Origin: DAIMFL01 sp964372215
GTDB taxonomy: Bacteria; Pseudomonadota; Alphaproteobacteria; Dongiales; Dongiaceae
NCBI GenBank assembly: GCA_964372215.1
Contig: CAYJQC010000005.1
Location: 62,001 to 126,000, forward strand
DNA length: 64,000 bases
Direction: 5' to 3'
In this document: piece by piece, positions 26,159 to 33,419 of the stretch
How the letters are laid out: each line of letters starts with the position of its first letter
Numbering within the stretch: the first letter of the stretch is position 1
The notes under the pieces: model-generated
Databases searched by the model: none
Seen by the model: only the letters and a program-made list of their open reading frames with translations
Told to the model about the DNA's origin: nothing
Translations under genes and position numbers: made by a program

Positions 26159-27319
26159 ATGGCGCTGATCCTGTGCATCGACGACGAGGAGCCGCTGCGC
26201 CGGCTGATCACCGCCGAGCTGCGCGACGCCGGCTACGAAACCGTCGAGGTCGGCGATGGCCGGGCCGGGCTCGCCGCGATCCTGGCCCATCGTCCCGACC
26301 TGGTGCTGTGCGACGTCAACATGCCCGTGATGAACGGCTACGAGCTCCTGGCCGAGCTGCGCGAGAACCATCCGGCCTGCGCCGACGCGCCGTTCGTGTT
26401 CCTCTCGGCCCTGGCCGACCGGCGCGACGTCATCGCCGGCAAGCGGCTCGGCGCCGACGACTACCTGACCAAGCCGGTCGACATCGAGGTGCTGGTCGCG
26501 ACCGTCGAATCCCGGCTGCTGCAGGTCGCGCGGCTGGAGCGCCGGTTCGACGTCGAGCGGGCCCGGCTGGAGGAGCAATGGCGCGAGGCCCAGCAGCGCA
26601 CCCTGGCCGAGCACGAGCAGACCATGCGGCTGTTCTCCAGCCACGTCTCCGACGCGGTGGCGCGTGAACTGCTGCGCCAGCGCGACAACCTGCTGCAGAC
26701 CGGCCGCGCGGAACCGCAGCAGCTCACCGCGACCATCCTGTTCTGCGACATCGGCGGCTACAGCCAGGCCTCGGAACGGCTCGACCTGCACACCCTGATG
26801 CGCTGGCTGGGCGGCTTCATGGAGGCGATGGCCAAGGCGGTGATGCGCCACCAGGGCGTCGTCGACAAGTTCATCGGCGACGCCGTGATGGCGGTGTTCG
26901 GCGTGCCGTCGCCGCGCCTCAGCGATGCCGAGATCGACCGCGACGTGGCGAACGCCGTGGCCTGCGCCCTCGACATGGCGCGCGAGGTGGCCGCGCTCAA
27001 CGCGCGCTGGCTGGCCGAGGGCCTGCCCGAGGTCGATATCGGCGTCGGCATCCATACCGGGCCGGTGCTGGCGGGCTGCATCGGCAGCGCCGAGCGCATG
27101 GAGTACACGGTGATCGGCGACACCGTGAACACCGCCAGCCGGCTGCAGACCCATGCCCGCGAGATCGGCGGCCGGGACGAGGCCAGCGTCGTGGTGCTCG
27201 GCGACACCACCTGGCAGCGCTTGCGCGGCAGCGTGCCCGGCCGGGCGGTCGGCGAGATCAGCCTGCGCGGCAAGGCCCGGCCGGTGACCGCGCACCGGAT
27301 CGACCTGGGACCGCGGTAG
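26159..27319 (+). CDS. Response regulator fused to class III nucleotide cyclase
   Basis: A 386-residue protein. The REC domain (1-125) has ALILCIDDEEPLRRL, the phospho-acceptor Asp52 in LVLCDVNMPVMNG, and LTKPVD. A coiled-coil linker (ERRFDVERARLEEQWREAQQRT) leads to a class III adenylate/guanylate cyclase domain (~185-380). The metal Asp197 is in TILFCDIGGYS, a second Asp241 in VDKFIGDAVMAVFG, and EYTVIGDTVNTASRLQ carries the transition-state Asn/Arg region, so the catalytic residues look intact. It would make cAMP (or cGMP) when the upstream kinase phosphorylates Asp52 (inference from 3-base spacing). Its stop abuts the stop of the convergent lipoprotein gene. Confidence 0.93.
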   Translation: MALILCIDDEEPLRRLITAELRDAGYETVEVGDGRAGLAAILAHRPDLVLCDVNMPVMNGYELLAELRENHPACADAPFVFLSALADRRDVIAGKRLGADDYLTKPVDIEVLVATVESRLLQVARLERRFDVERARLEEQWREAQQRTLAEHEQTMRLFSSHVSDAVARELLRQRDNLLQTGRAEPQQLTATILFCDIGGYSQASERLDLHTLMRWLGGFMEAMAKAVMRHQGVVDKFIGDAVMAVFGVPSPRLSDAEIDRDVANAVACALDMAREVAALNARWLAEGLPEVDIGVGIHTGPVLAGCIGSAERMEYTVIGDTVNTASRLQTHAREIGGRDEASVVVLGDTTWQRLRGSVPGRAVGEISLRGKARPVTAHRIDLGPR

Positions 27320-27820
27320 TCAGCGCGCCGCCACGCTCGCGGTGATCGAGGCGATGACCGCGGCGGCCATGTCGAACTGGGCCGCGCGGTCGACGATGCC
27401 GTGGCGCGAAGCGATGCGGTCGAACGCGTTGTAGACCGCCCAGACCTCGCCGTTGGCGTCCTCGAACACCAGCAGCCGGACCGGCCAGTCGATGCCCGAT
27501 TGCGGGTTCGAGGTCATGAACTGCGCGCCGAGCGCCGGGTTGCCGAACACCAGCAGGGTGGACGGCCGCAATTCGATCCCGGCATCGGCCGCGAGCCGGG
27601 CCTGGTCGACCTCCTGGAAGAACATCAGGCCCTTGTCGGCGATGTCCTGCTTGATGCGCGCGATCGTCTCGGCCATCGCATAGCCGCTCCTGACCGTGAC
27701 GACACCGCTCTCCGCGGCCTGCGCGGTCGCGCTCGCCTTGGGCGCCGGCTGCGCCGCGCAGCCGACCAGGCCGAAGCCCAGCAGCGCGGCCAGACCCAGA
27801 TTTCTGATTCCGCAAGTCAT
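27320..27820 (-). CDS. DUF302-domain lipoprotein
   Basis: A 166-residue exported lipoprotein: signal MTCGIRNLGLAALLGFGLVGC with lipobox LVGC, then a linker APKASATAQAAES and a DUF302 domain (RSGYAMAETIARIKQDIADKGLMFFQEVDQ, LRPSTLLVFGNPALGAQFM, LLVFEDANGEVWAVYNAFD). DUF302 proteins are small periplasmic proteins of unclear role, often in redox or heavy-metal settings. GGAG lies a few bases before ATG 27820. The frame is open further up but only through the non-coding repeat region. It borders the accessory patch at 27.9-29.5 kb. Confidence 0.9.
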   Translation of the reverse strand: MTCGIRNLGLAALLGFGLVGCAAQPAPKASATAQAAESGVVTVRSGYAMAETIARIKQDIADKGLMFFQEVDQARLAADAGIELRPSTLLVFGNPALGAQFMTSNPQSGIDWPVRLLVFEDANGEVWAVYNAFDRIASRHGIVDRAAQFDMAAAVIASITASVAAR

Positions 27821-27955
27821 GGCTCCACCTCCATTGCCGGCCGCGTCCAATCCTGCGGCACCGGGCGAAGATGGCGGGACGCGACGTCGCCCGGAAATGC
27901 CGATCGGCTATGGAGTCGATGCCCGGCTGGCGCGGGACGGGGACGGGGCGGGCGC

Positions 27956-28036
27956 GGCATTTGCCGCGCCTTGCCACATGCTGGCGGCGAGCTCGATTCG
28001 AGAGGGCCGCGATGGCGCGCGCCGGGGCCGGCCGAC
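27956..28036. repeat. Flanking repeat, copy A
   Basis: A GC-rich segment (GGCATTTGCC...ATGCTGGCGGCGAG...ATTCGAGAGGGC...GGGGCCGGCCGACC) aligns by eye with copies B and C over about 80 bases with substitutions and small gaps. It lies upstream of the DUF302 lipoprotein gene on its 5' side. Confidence 0.6.
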
Positions 28037-28270
28037 CCGCCCGCCCGGAGCGGCATGGCCACGCCGGCGGGGGCGCCCTGGACTCTGGTGGTCCAGCGCC
28101 CGATCCGCCGTGGCCCAACTGTCAGGTGATTACTCGCTCAGCACAATTCACTGGTTTCGGGGGCGGAGTCGCATTTCGCGGATGACACGGGTTCCCGAAC
28201 AGCAACGCGAGACGCGCTGTCCCTGTGGGGACGGCGGCCGAGGCGAGTTCGCTATCGGGGTTGCGGGCCG

Positions 28271-28301
28271 GCGTGCGGAGCGGCGAAGCCGACCCGCACG
28301 C
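28271..28301 (-). terminator. Nested hairpin downstream of the immunity-like lipoprotein gene
   Basis: GCGTGCGG (28271-28278) pairs with CCGCACGC (28294-28301), and the interior contains a second stem CGGC-GAA-GCCG. It lies about 70 bases past the stop of the minus-strand gene at 28372. No U tract is obvious; terminator role is an inference. Confidence 0.4.
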
Positions 28302-28371
28302 CTACGGCTGGCAGCGACACGCGACAGACACACTTGCCCTCACTCCGAATTTTATTACGAAATGCAGCAGT

Positions 28372-28740
28372 TTATTTTGTTGCATCCAACAATAAGTCAA
28401 GTATTTTTCCATCTCTCTTATTTATTACGACAACGATATTTCCCGAAGTATCTTTATCATTATTTATATTTCGACTACCGATTATATACCAACAATCGTC
28501 CATTTCTGTAACGCGTAACGGCGTCTGCAGTTTCAATTCTTCCGAACCATATGCATTCTCCACTATCAACTCGGCAATTTTTCTGGCCAACTCAGGATTG
28601 TTGACGACTCCCCCGTTGAGAGCAGCCTGCAGCACGATGGAAGTCGTTTCGGGACTGTTGGGCACCTTCGTGCAACCTGACGCAACTAATATTGGCACGA
28701 TCGTAAGTAATGCGCTGCACCATGTCGATTTCCACATCAT
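28372..28740 (-). CDS. YbbC/YhhH-like NTF2-fold immunity-type lipoprotein
   Basis: 122 residues. The signal peptide ends in lipobox A-S-G-C (Cys23 in LVASGCTK). The mature part PELARKIAELIVENAYGSEEL...DDCWYIIGSRN...NIVVVINKRDGKILDLL matches the NTF2-fold immunity (YbbC/YhhH) pattern: N-terminal helix ending in YG, then W-x-I/V-G strands and a closing K-x-G-K/x-I strand. Members are associated with polymorphic toxin systems (family knowledge), but no toxin gene is visible here. Base composition is strikingly AT-rich compared with every neighbour, which suggests recent transfer. The gene is flanked on both sides by sequence repeated around the next gene. Confidence 0.75.
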   Translation of the reverse strand: MMWKSTWCSALLTIVPILVASGCTKVPNSPETTSIVLQAALNGGVVNNPELARKIAELIVENAYGSEELKLQTPLRVTEMDDCWYIIGSRNINNDKDTSGNIVVVINKRDGKILDLLLDATK

Positions 28741-28752
28741 GCACCACCGTCA

Positions 28753-28870
28753 CAGTTGGGGCCAGCGTGGCAATTCCCGCGCCTTGGCTCAAGCTGGCGG
28801 CGGGCCTGGTTTGGGAGGGCGACGATGGCGCGCCGGGCCGGCCGAAGGCGGCGACAATCGTCAGATAAAC
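28753..28870. repeat. Flanking repeat, copy B
   Basis: CAGTTGGGGCCAGCGTGGC... through AAGCTGGCGGCGGGCCTGG... to ATCGTCAGATAAACTTG. It aligns with copy C over about 118 bases and with copy A over its centre. It lies just upstream (5' side) of the AT-rich lipoprotein gene. Confidence 0.65.
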
Positions 28871-28910
28871 TTGCCCTCACCTCGAATTCTCCGACTTCTT
28901 CAACATCATG

Positions 28911-29306
28911 CTAGTCGCGCCAAGCATCTCCTCTGACGTCAATGGTAGAAGTCGACGGAACAATCGGGTCGTCAATTCGGCTGAAGATCGGCAGATTCAT
29001 ACCCCGATCCTTCCATAGGGACATTAGGCGCTGGGCAAAATCTGCCTTTCTCGAGCAGTCTTCGCTGTACTGAAGATAGACCTCGCCCCCAGTATGCGCC
29101 CACACTATTGCCGCAAGTGGCCCGAGTTCACCCAATTCATAGGGGCGTATTCTCATTCTGTTTTTCACGTCATGGCGGTCTTCCTGAAGTCTGGACCAGT
29201 CGACAGAGAAGCCGGTGATGCAGTCGCTCCGAGAAGGTTTCTGGCTGCCTGCCTCGGCAGCCCCTCCCGCCATCAAGCCCAAGAGAACTATGAGTACGTG
29301 CTTCAT
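28911..29306 (-). CDS. Small exported protein, unknown function
   Basis: 131 residues. The signal peptide is MKHVLIVLLGLMAGGAAEAG; the mature part has two Cys (SDCITGF, YSEDCSRKADF) and helical segments (FAQRLMSLWKDRGMNLPIF). ATG 29306 is chosen for the signal peptide; the ribosome site is weak. Composition is less GC-rich than the chromosome average here. The 3' flank CTTGCCCTCAC..CGAATT at 28868-28891 is also found at the 3' flank of the neighbouring lipoprotein gene (28331-28355). I do not recognise the family. An immunity-like or adaptor role is speculation from context. Confidence 0.6.
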   Translation of the reverse strand: MKHVLIVLLGLMAGGAAEAGSQKPSRSDCITGFSVDWSRLQEDRHDVKNRMRIRPYELGELGPLAAIVWAHTGGEVYLQYSEDCSRKADFAQRLMSLWKDRGMNLPIFSRIDDPIVPSTSTIDVRGDAWRD

Positions 29307-29357
29307 CTTGTTTACTTCGAGCCGACAACATGGGGAGTCACTACTGTAGCTTCCTGC

Positions 29358-29476
29358 ACAGTCGGGGTCAGCATGGCATTTCCCGTGCCCTGGCTCATGC
29401 TGGCGACGGGCTTGGTTCGAGAGGGCGACGATGGTGCGCGCCGGGGCCGGCCGCCCCATCGTCGGATGAAGCCGGG
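29358..29476. repeat. Flanking repeat, copy C
   Basis: CAGTCGGGGTCAGCATGGC... through ATGCTGGCGACGGGCTTGG... to ATCGTCGGATGAAGCCG, aligning with copy B throughout and with copy A in the centre. It lies on the 5' side of the small exported-protein gene. The remaining bases to 29675 hold no supported gene. Confidence 0.65.
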
Positions 29477-29675
29477 TTTTCTCAGCCGAACTGGTCCAAA
29501 GTTGGGAGCAAGCTCAAAGCAGGACTGAATGCACTTGAACGTGGTGGAAATCGTGGTCATGCGTGCGCGGTCCCGGCTTGCAATCGGAACTTCGAGCTCG
29601 ACTTGCCCTGCCGCGCCCGGCGCAGCACAGACAGCGCACCGTTGACCGGCACCCGGCGCAGATCGTCGCCGCCGT

Positions 29676-30683
29676 TCAGGACAGCGCCGGCGCGTGGTCG
29701 AGCGCGGTCTGCAACTCGGCCAGGATCTCGTAGGAGCGCAGCCGCGCCCCATGGTCGTGGATCGCCGAGACCACCATCAGCTCGTCGGCCGCGGTCTGCC
29801 GCACGAACTCGGCGAGCCCGCGGCGCAGCGTCTCGGGCGACCCGACGAAGGAGCAGGCGAGCATGGCCGACACCCGTGCCTTCTCGATCGGCGTCCAATA
29901 GCTCTCGATGTCGTCGATCGGCGGGCGCATCCGGCCGGGCGTGCCGCGCAGCAGGTTGGTGAACTGCTGCTGCACCGAGGTGAACAGCCGCTGCGCCTCG
30001 GCGTCGGTCGCGGCGGCGATGACGTTGACTCCGGCCATGGCATGGGGCCGGTCCTGCTGGCGCGACGGCCGGAACTGGGCGCGGTAGATGTCGAGCGCCG
30101 GCATCAGCGCGGCCGGTGCGAAATGCGAGGCGAAGGCGTAGGGCAGGCCGAGCGCCGCCGCGAGCTGGGCGCCGTACAGGCTCGACCCGAGAATCCACAG
30201 GGGGGTTTCGAGCCCGGCGCCGGGCACCGCCCGCACCGTCTGGCCGGGCTGCAGCGGCCCGAGCAGCGCCTGCAGCTCGAGCACGTCCTGGGGGAACTGC
30301 TCGGCGCCGGCCGGGTCGCGCCGCAGCGCGCGCAGGGTCTTCTGGTCGGTGCCGGGCGCGCGGCCGAGCCCGAGATCGATGCGGCCGGGATACAGGGATT
30401 CCAGGGTGCCGAACTGCTCGGCGATCACCAGCGGCGCGTGGTTGGGCAGCATGATGCCGCCGGCGCCGACCCGGATGGTGCGGGTGCCGCCGGCGACATG
30501 GCCGATCACGACGGCGGTCGCCGCGCTGGCGATGCCGGACATGTTGTGGTGCTCGGCCAGCCAGAACCGGCGATAGCCCCAGTCCTCGGCGTGGCGGGCG
30601 AGATCGAGCGAGTTGCGCAGCGCATCCGCCGGCGTCGCGCCCTGCACGACGGGCGCCAGATCGAGGATGGAGAGGGCGGGCAT
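29676..30683 (-). CDS. LLM-class flavin-dependent oxidoreductase (MsnO8-like)
   Basis: A 335-residue bacterial luciferase-like TIM barrel. It starts MPALSILDLAPVVQGATPADAL, typical of the MsnO8/YhbW group. It continues with GYRRFWLAEHHNMSGIASAATAVVIGHVAG, TRTIRVGAGGIMLPNHAPLVIAEQFGTLESLYPGRIDLGLGRAPG, and LETPLWILGSSLYGAQLAAALGLPYAFASHFAP. It uses reduced FMN to oxygenate an unknown substrate. ATG 30683 was selected at the family N-terminus; the frame is open to 31253 but overlaps the gene at 30871. It is divergent from that gene across 187 bases containing a palindromic operator-like site. Confidence 0.92.
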   Translation of the reverse strand: MPALSILDLAPVVQGATPADALRNSLDLARHAEDWGYRRFWLAEHHNMSGIASAATAVVIGHVAGGTRTIRVGAGGIMLPNHAPLVIAEQFGTLESLYPGRIDLGLGRAPGTDQKTLRALRRDPAGAEQFPQDVLELQALLGPLQPGQTVRAVPGAGLETPLWILGSSLYGAQLAAALGLPYAFASHFAPAALMPALDIYRAQFRPSRQQDRPHAMAGVNVIAAATDAEAQRLFTSVQQQFTNLLRGTPGRMRPPIDDIESYWTPIEKARVSAMLACSFVGSPETLRRGLAEFVRQTAADELMVVSAIHDHGARLRSYEILAELQTALDHAPALS

Positions 30684-30806
30684 CGGGCAGGGCTCCGTGT
30701 CGTATCGGGCGCGACCGCCCGCCCATGCCGACGACCCGCCCGACTTGAACGCTATCAGATTGGCGTTCGCGCGCCGCGCTGCAAGGCGCGGCGGGTCGTC
30801 GGCACA

Positions 30807-30832
30807 TTGCAATTGCAACTCATTCGCAATTG
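30807..30832. promoter_or_regulatory. Palindromic operator-like site, Fur-box-like
   Basis: A 12-bp perfect palindrome TTGCAATTGCAA (30807-30818) is followed by a further GCAATTG (30826-30832), making overlapping inverted repeats such as TTGCAA-CTCATTC-GCAATT. This resembles the GCAA/TGCGAATGA-type Fur boxes of Proteobacteria. It is the only A/T-rich patch in the divergent region and lies 38 bases before the ATG at 30871. The regulator identity is an inference. Confidence 0.45.
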
Positions 30833-30870
30833 TGTCACAAGATCCGGGGAGAGCGACGGGAGCGGTGTGG

Positions 30871-31383
30871 ATGCAGTTCAAGGCGGAGCCGGGCCGGCAA
30901 CTCGACGATCGCGCGGACGCGACGCCCGAGGCGGATCGCGCCGCCGCTGCCACCGCCCTGTTCCTGCGCGCGCTGCGCCTGGCCGCCCTGGCCGGCTGCT
31001 GGCCGCTGGTCGAGCGGGCGTTTCGCGACGCCTGCGGCGCCGGCGAGAGCCGGGCGGCAGCCTGCCTGCTCAGGATCCTGCTGCAGGGCCTGGCGCTCGG
31101 CGCGAGGCGGCCGCTCCGGCTCGGCATGCCCGGCATGGCGGCGCCGAGCCATGACGAAGCCGCGCTGCTGCAGCTGATCGCCGCCGCCCAGCACGGCGAG
31201 CGCGCGCTGCTCGAGGCCGGCGCAAGCTGGCTGGCGCGCCCGGTCGCGGCCACGACCCTGGCTTGCGCGGCGCGCGGCCTGGGCGAGGTGCTGGCGCAGG
31301 CCGGCGCGGTGCTGCCGGCGCCGCAGCCGGATCAGGCGGTCCAGCGTCCGCTGTCGGGGCGCATCGCCGCGGCGGCGAGCTGA
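30871..31383 (+). CDS. Helical soluble protein, unknown function
   Basis: A 170-residue Ala/Leu/Arg-rich protein, probably all-helical: RALRLAALAGCWPLVERAFRDACGAGESRAAACLLRILLQG, LLQLIAAAQHGERALLEAGASWLARP. Three Cys lie in the first half. There is no signal peptide. ATG 30871 is chosen because it follows the operator-like site by 38 bases; the frame is open upstream through the divergent gene and is non-coding there. Its 3' end overlaps the convergent MttB-family gene by 52 bases, which is unusual. I do not recognise the family; the upstream Fur-like site hints at iron-linked control. Confidence 0.6.
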   Translation: MQFKAEPGRQLDDRADATPEADRAAAATALFLRALRLAALAGCWPLVERAFRDACGAGESRAAACLLRILLQGLALGARRPLRLGMPGMAAPSHDEAALLQLIAAAQHGERALLEAGASWLARPVAATTLACAARGLGEVLAQAGAVLPAPQPDQAVQRPLSGRIAAAAS

Positions 31384-32918
31384 ATCGGAAAGCGGTCGCG
31401 GAGCTCGGCGTCGGTCTTCGCGTCGATGTAGCGGGGATAGTGGGTCGACAGCACCTGGCGCACCCGCGCCCGCGCCGCCTCGTGGATGTCCTGGGATCCG
31501 GCCTGCTGCCAGACCGACGGGCTCTGGCGGTCGGCGATGGTGGGATAGAGATACTCGGTCTCCATCTTGGCCAGGGTATCGGTGTGGCCGAGGAAATGGC
31601 CGGGCCCGCCGAGCGCCACCTCGCGGATGATGTCGACCGCCAGGGTTTCGTCGCTGACCTCGATCCCGCGCAGCGTGCGCTGCACGACTCCCAGCATGTC
31701 GTTGTCGATCACCAGCGCCTCGTAGGAGACGCCGAGCAGGCTGGCCTGCATGCCGGCCGCCTCGGAGATGAAGTTGCCGCCGGCCAGCGCCACCACGGCG
31801 GTGGTGATGCCCTTTTCGAAGCCCGACTGGTTGTCGGGAATCTTGGAATCGCTCATGCCGGCGGCGACGCTGCTCGGCAGATGATAGAACCGGCTCATCT
31901 GGGCGACCGCCGCCATCAGCAGGCCCTGCTCGCCGCTGCCGCCGGTGAACGAGCCGGTCCGGAGGTCGGAGACGAACGGCCAGGCGCCGAACATCATCGG
32001 CGCGCCGGCGCGCACCATGTTGACGATGCACAGGCAGGCCAGGGTCTCAGCCAGCGACTGCACCAGCGCGCCGGCCAGGGTCACCGGCGCGGTGGCGCCG
32101 GCCTGGCCGGCGATGGCGATGTCGCCGATCAGGCCGAGCCGCACGCCCTCGACCAGGGTGACCAGGCTGTCCTCGGCGAAGCGCAGCGGCGAGACCACCG
32201 GGCAGCAGCCGGCGATCGAGCAGAACGGGCGCTCGACGAAGCGGCCTTCGCCGCCCATGACCAGGTCCATGAGGGCGATCACGGTCTTCAGGTTGCCGGC
32301 GCCGCTGATCGACATGCCCGAGGTCTTCATGGTGCCGGCGGCCAGCGCGTAGGCGATCGAGACGTCGCGCGGCAACGCCTCCTCGATGTCGGTGGCGACG
32401 CAGGTCTGGCCGAACTGGTGGATGTGCTCGAGCGTGTCGACCAGCCGCGCGCAGTCGTAGATGTCGAGCAGGGTCGACGGGCGAAAGCTGCGGGTCTCCG
32501 GATCGAGGATCGAGATCGCCTCGCCGGAGGTCGCGAAATGCACCTTCTCGCCGCCGACCTGCAGCTCGTGCCGGCCGTCGCGGCTGCACATCGTGATCTG
32601 GCGGGCGGCGCCGGCGATGATGTCCTCGACCAGCGCGCGCGGGAACAGCAGGCGGTCCTGCGGCCCGGGCTGGCAGCCCTTGGCGAGCGCCATCTCGCGC
32701 ACGGCCGGGGTGGCGTCCGCCATGCCGATGGTCGCCAGCACCTCGAGCACGGCCTCGTGGATGCGGCGCATGTCGGCGTCGGTCAGCGCCTGGTAGCGGC
32801 CGCCTTCGAGGCCGGGCCGCACCGCCGCGCTGCGCTTCTTGGCCTTGCGTGCCGCGACCCGCGCCGCCCGCCCGCCGCTCCTCATCGCCGCGCCCGTTGC
32901 CGCCTCCGCGTGTTCCAT
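31332..32918 (-). CDS. MttB-family (non-pyrrolysine) methyltransferase, paralogue 2
   Basis: A 528-residue COG5598 protein, the same length as paralogue 1 at 19491 and alike block by block: GGRYQALTDADMRRIHEAVLEVL, SIAGCCPVVSPLRFAEDSL, GQAGATAPVTLAGALVQSLAE, FGAWPFVSDLRTGSFTGGSGEQ, AGMSDSKIPDNQSGFEKG. There is no in-frame TAG, so it is not a pyrrolysine enzyme. The N-terminus is a basic, Ala/Arg-rich extension. Expected role is methyl transfer from a quaternary or tertiary amine to a corrinoid or other acceptor (family inference). It is monocistronic on the minus strand with its 3' end inside the convergent gene. Confidence 0.9.
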   Translation of the reverse strand: MEHAEAATGAAMRSGGRAARVAARKAKKRSAAVRPGLEGGRYQALTDADMRRIHEAVLEVLATIGMADATPAVREMALAKGCQPGPQDRLLFPRALVEDIIAGAARQITMCSRDGRHELQVGGEKVHFATSGEAISILDPETRSFRPSTLLDIYDCARLVDTLEHIHQFGQTCVATDIEEALPRDVSIAYALAAGTMKTSGMSISGAGNLKTVIALMDLVMGGEGRFVERPFCSIAGCCPVVSPLRFAEDSLVTLVEGVRLGLIGDIAIAGQAGATAPVTLAGALVQSLAETLACLCIVNMVRAGAPMMFGAWPFVSDLRTGSFTGGSGEQGLLMAAVAQMSRFYHLPSSVAAGMSDSKIPDNQSGFEKGITTAVVALAGGNFISEAAGMQASLLGVSYEALVIDNDMLGVVQRTLRGIEVSDETLAVDIIREVALGGPGHFLGHTDTLAKMETEYLYPTIADRQSPSVWQQAGSQDIHEAARARVRQVLSTHYPRYIDAKTDAELRDRFPIQLAAAAMRPDSGRWTA

Positions 32919-33071
32919 GATCGGCTCCTTGGCACGCCTGCACTATCCGGCGCGGCACCATCGATGCTTGTTTTTCCGGGTTCAGCATAGCCGTGGCGGT
33001 GGAAGTTGGCGACGCGCTACGATGCCGCGCCCGCGCCGGTCCGATCCGCGGGCCGGCCAGGGAGTCCCGAG

Positions 33072-33419
33072 TTGCGCGAATCGACTTTTACAATTGCCGC
33101 GGCCCTGCTGGTCCTGGCGACCCTCGCCGCGGCGATGGCGCTGCGCTACCAGGTGGTGGAGCCGGCGGCGATCGGCCCGCTCTGCGGTCCTGGGACCGGG
33201 CCGTCGTGGTGCGACCTGCGGGCGCTGGTCATCGCCGTGTTCGGCCTCGGCGCGTTGGGGCTGCTCAGCCTCGGCGCGGCGCTCGCGTCGCATTTCATGG
33301 CGGGGCGCGGGCTGGCCCTGGTGGCGCTGGTCGCCGGCGCAGCGGGGCTGGTGCTCTACAACGCCGATGCCGCCGCCGCCGGCTTCGTCATCGGCCTGCT
33401 GCGCGTCGTGCGAGACTAG
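33072..33419 (+). CDS. Small membrane protein, unknown function
   Basis: 115 residues with three to four hydrophobic helices (TIAAALLVLATLAAAMAL, ALVIAVFGLGALGLLSLGAALA, LALVALVAGAAGLVLY). A short periplasmic-looking loop has two Cys (PLCGPGTGPSWCDLR). I use TTG 33072 because AGGGAG precedes it by about 8 bases and the longer frame from 33006 adds only non-membrane residues. It is convergent with the GH17-type gene, stops overlapping by 4 bases. No family recognised. Confidence 0.65.
   Translation: MRESTFTIAAALLVLATLAAAMALRYQVVEPAAIGPLCGPGTGPSWCDLRALVIAVFGLGALGLLSLGAALASHFMAGRGLALVALVAGAAGLVLYNADAAAAGFVIGLLRVVRD

Noticed and set aside
23084..27295. A 1403-codon open frame antisense to the histidine kinase and cyclase genes
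   Set aside because: It mirrors the codon structure of the plus-strand genes, is His/Arg/Gln/Gly-rich with no domain, and runs through clear PAS, HisKA, REC and cyclase motifs on the other strand.
28300..29500. Insertion sequence or integrase behind the repeat-flanked patch
   Set aside because: No transposase, integrase or terminal inverted repeat with target duplication could be found; only diverged direct repeats are seen.
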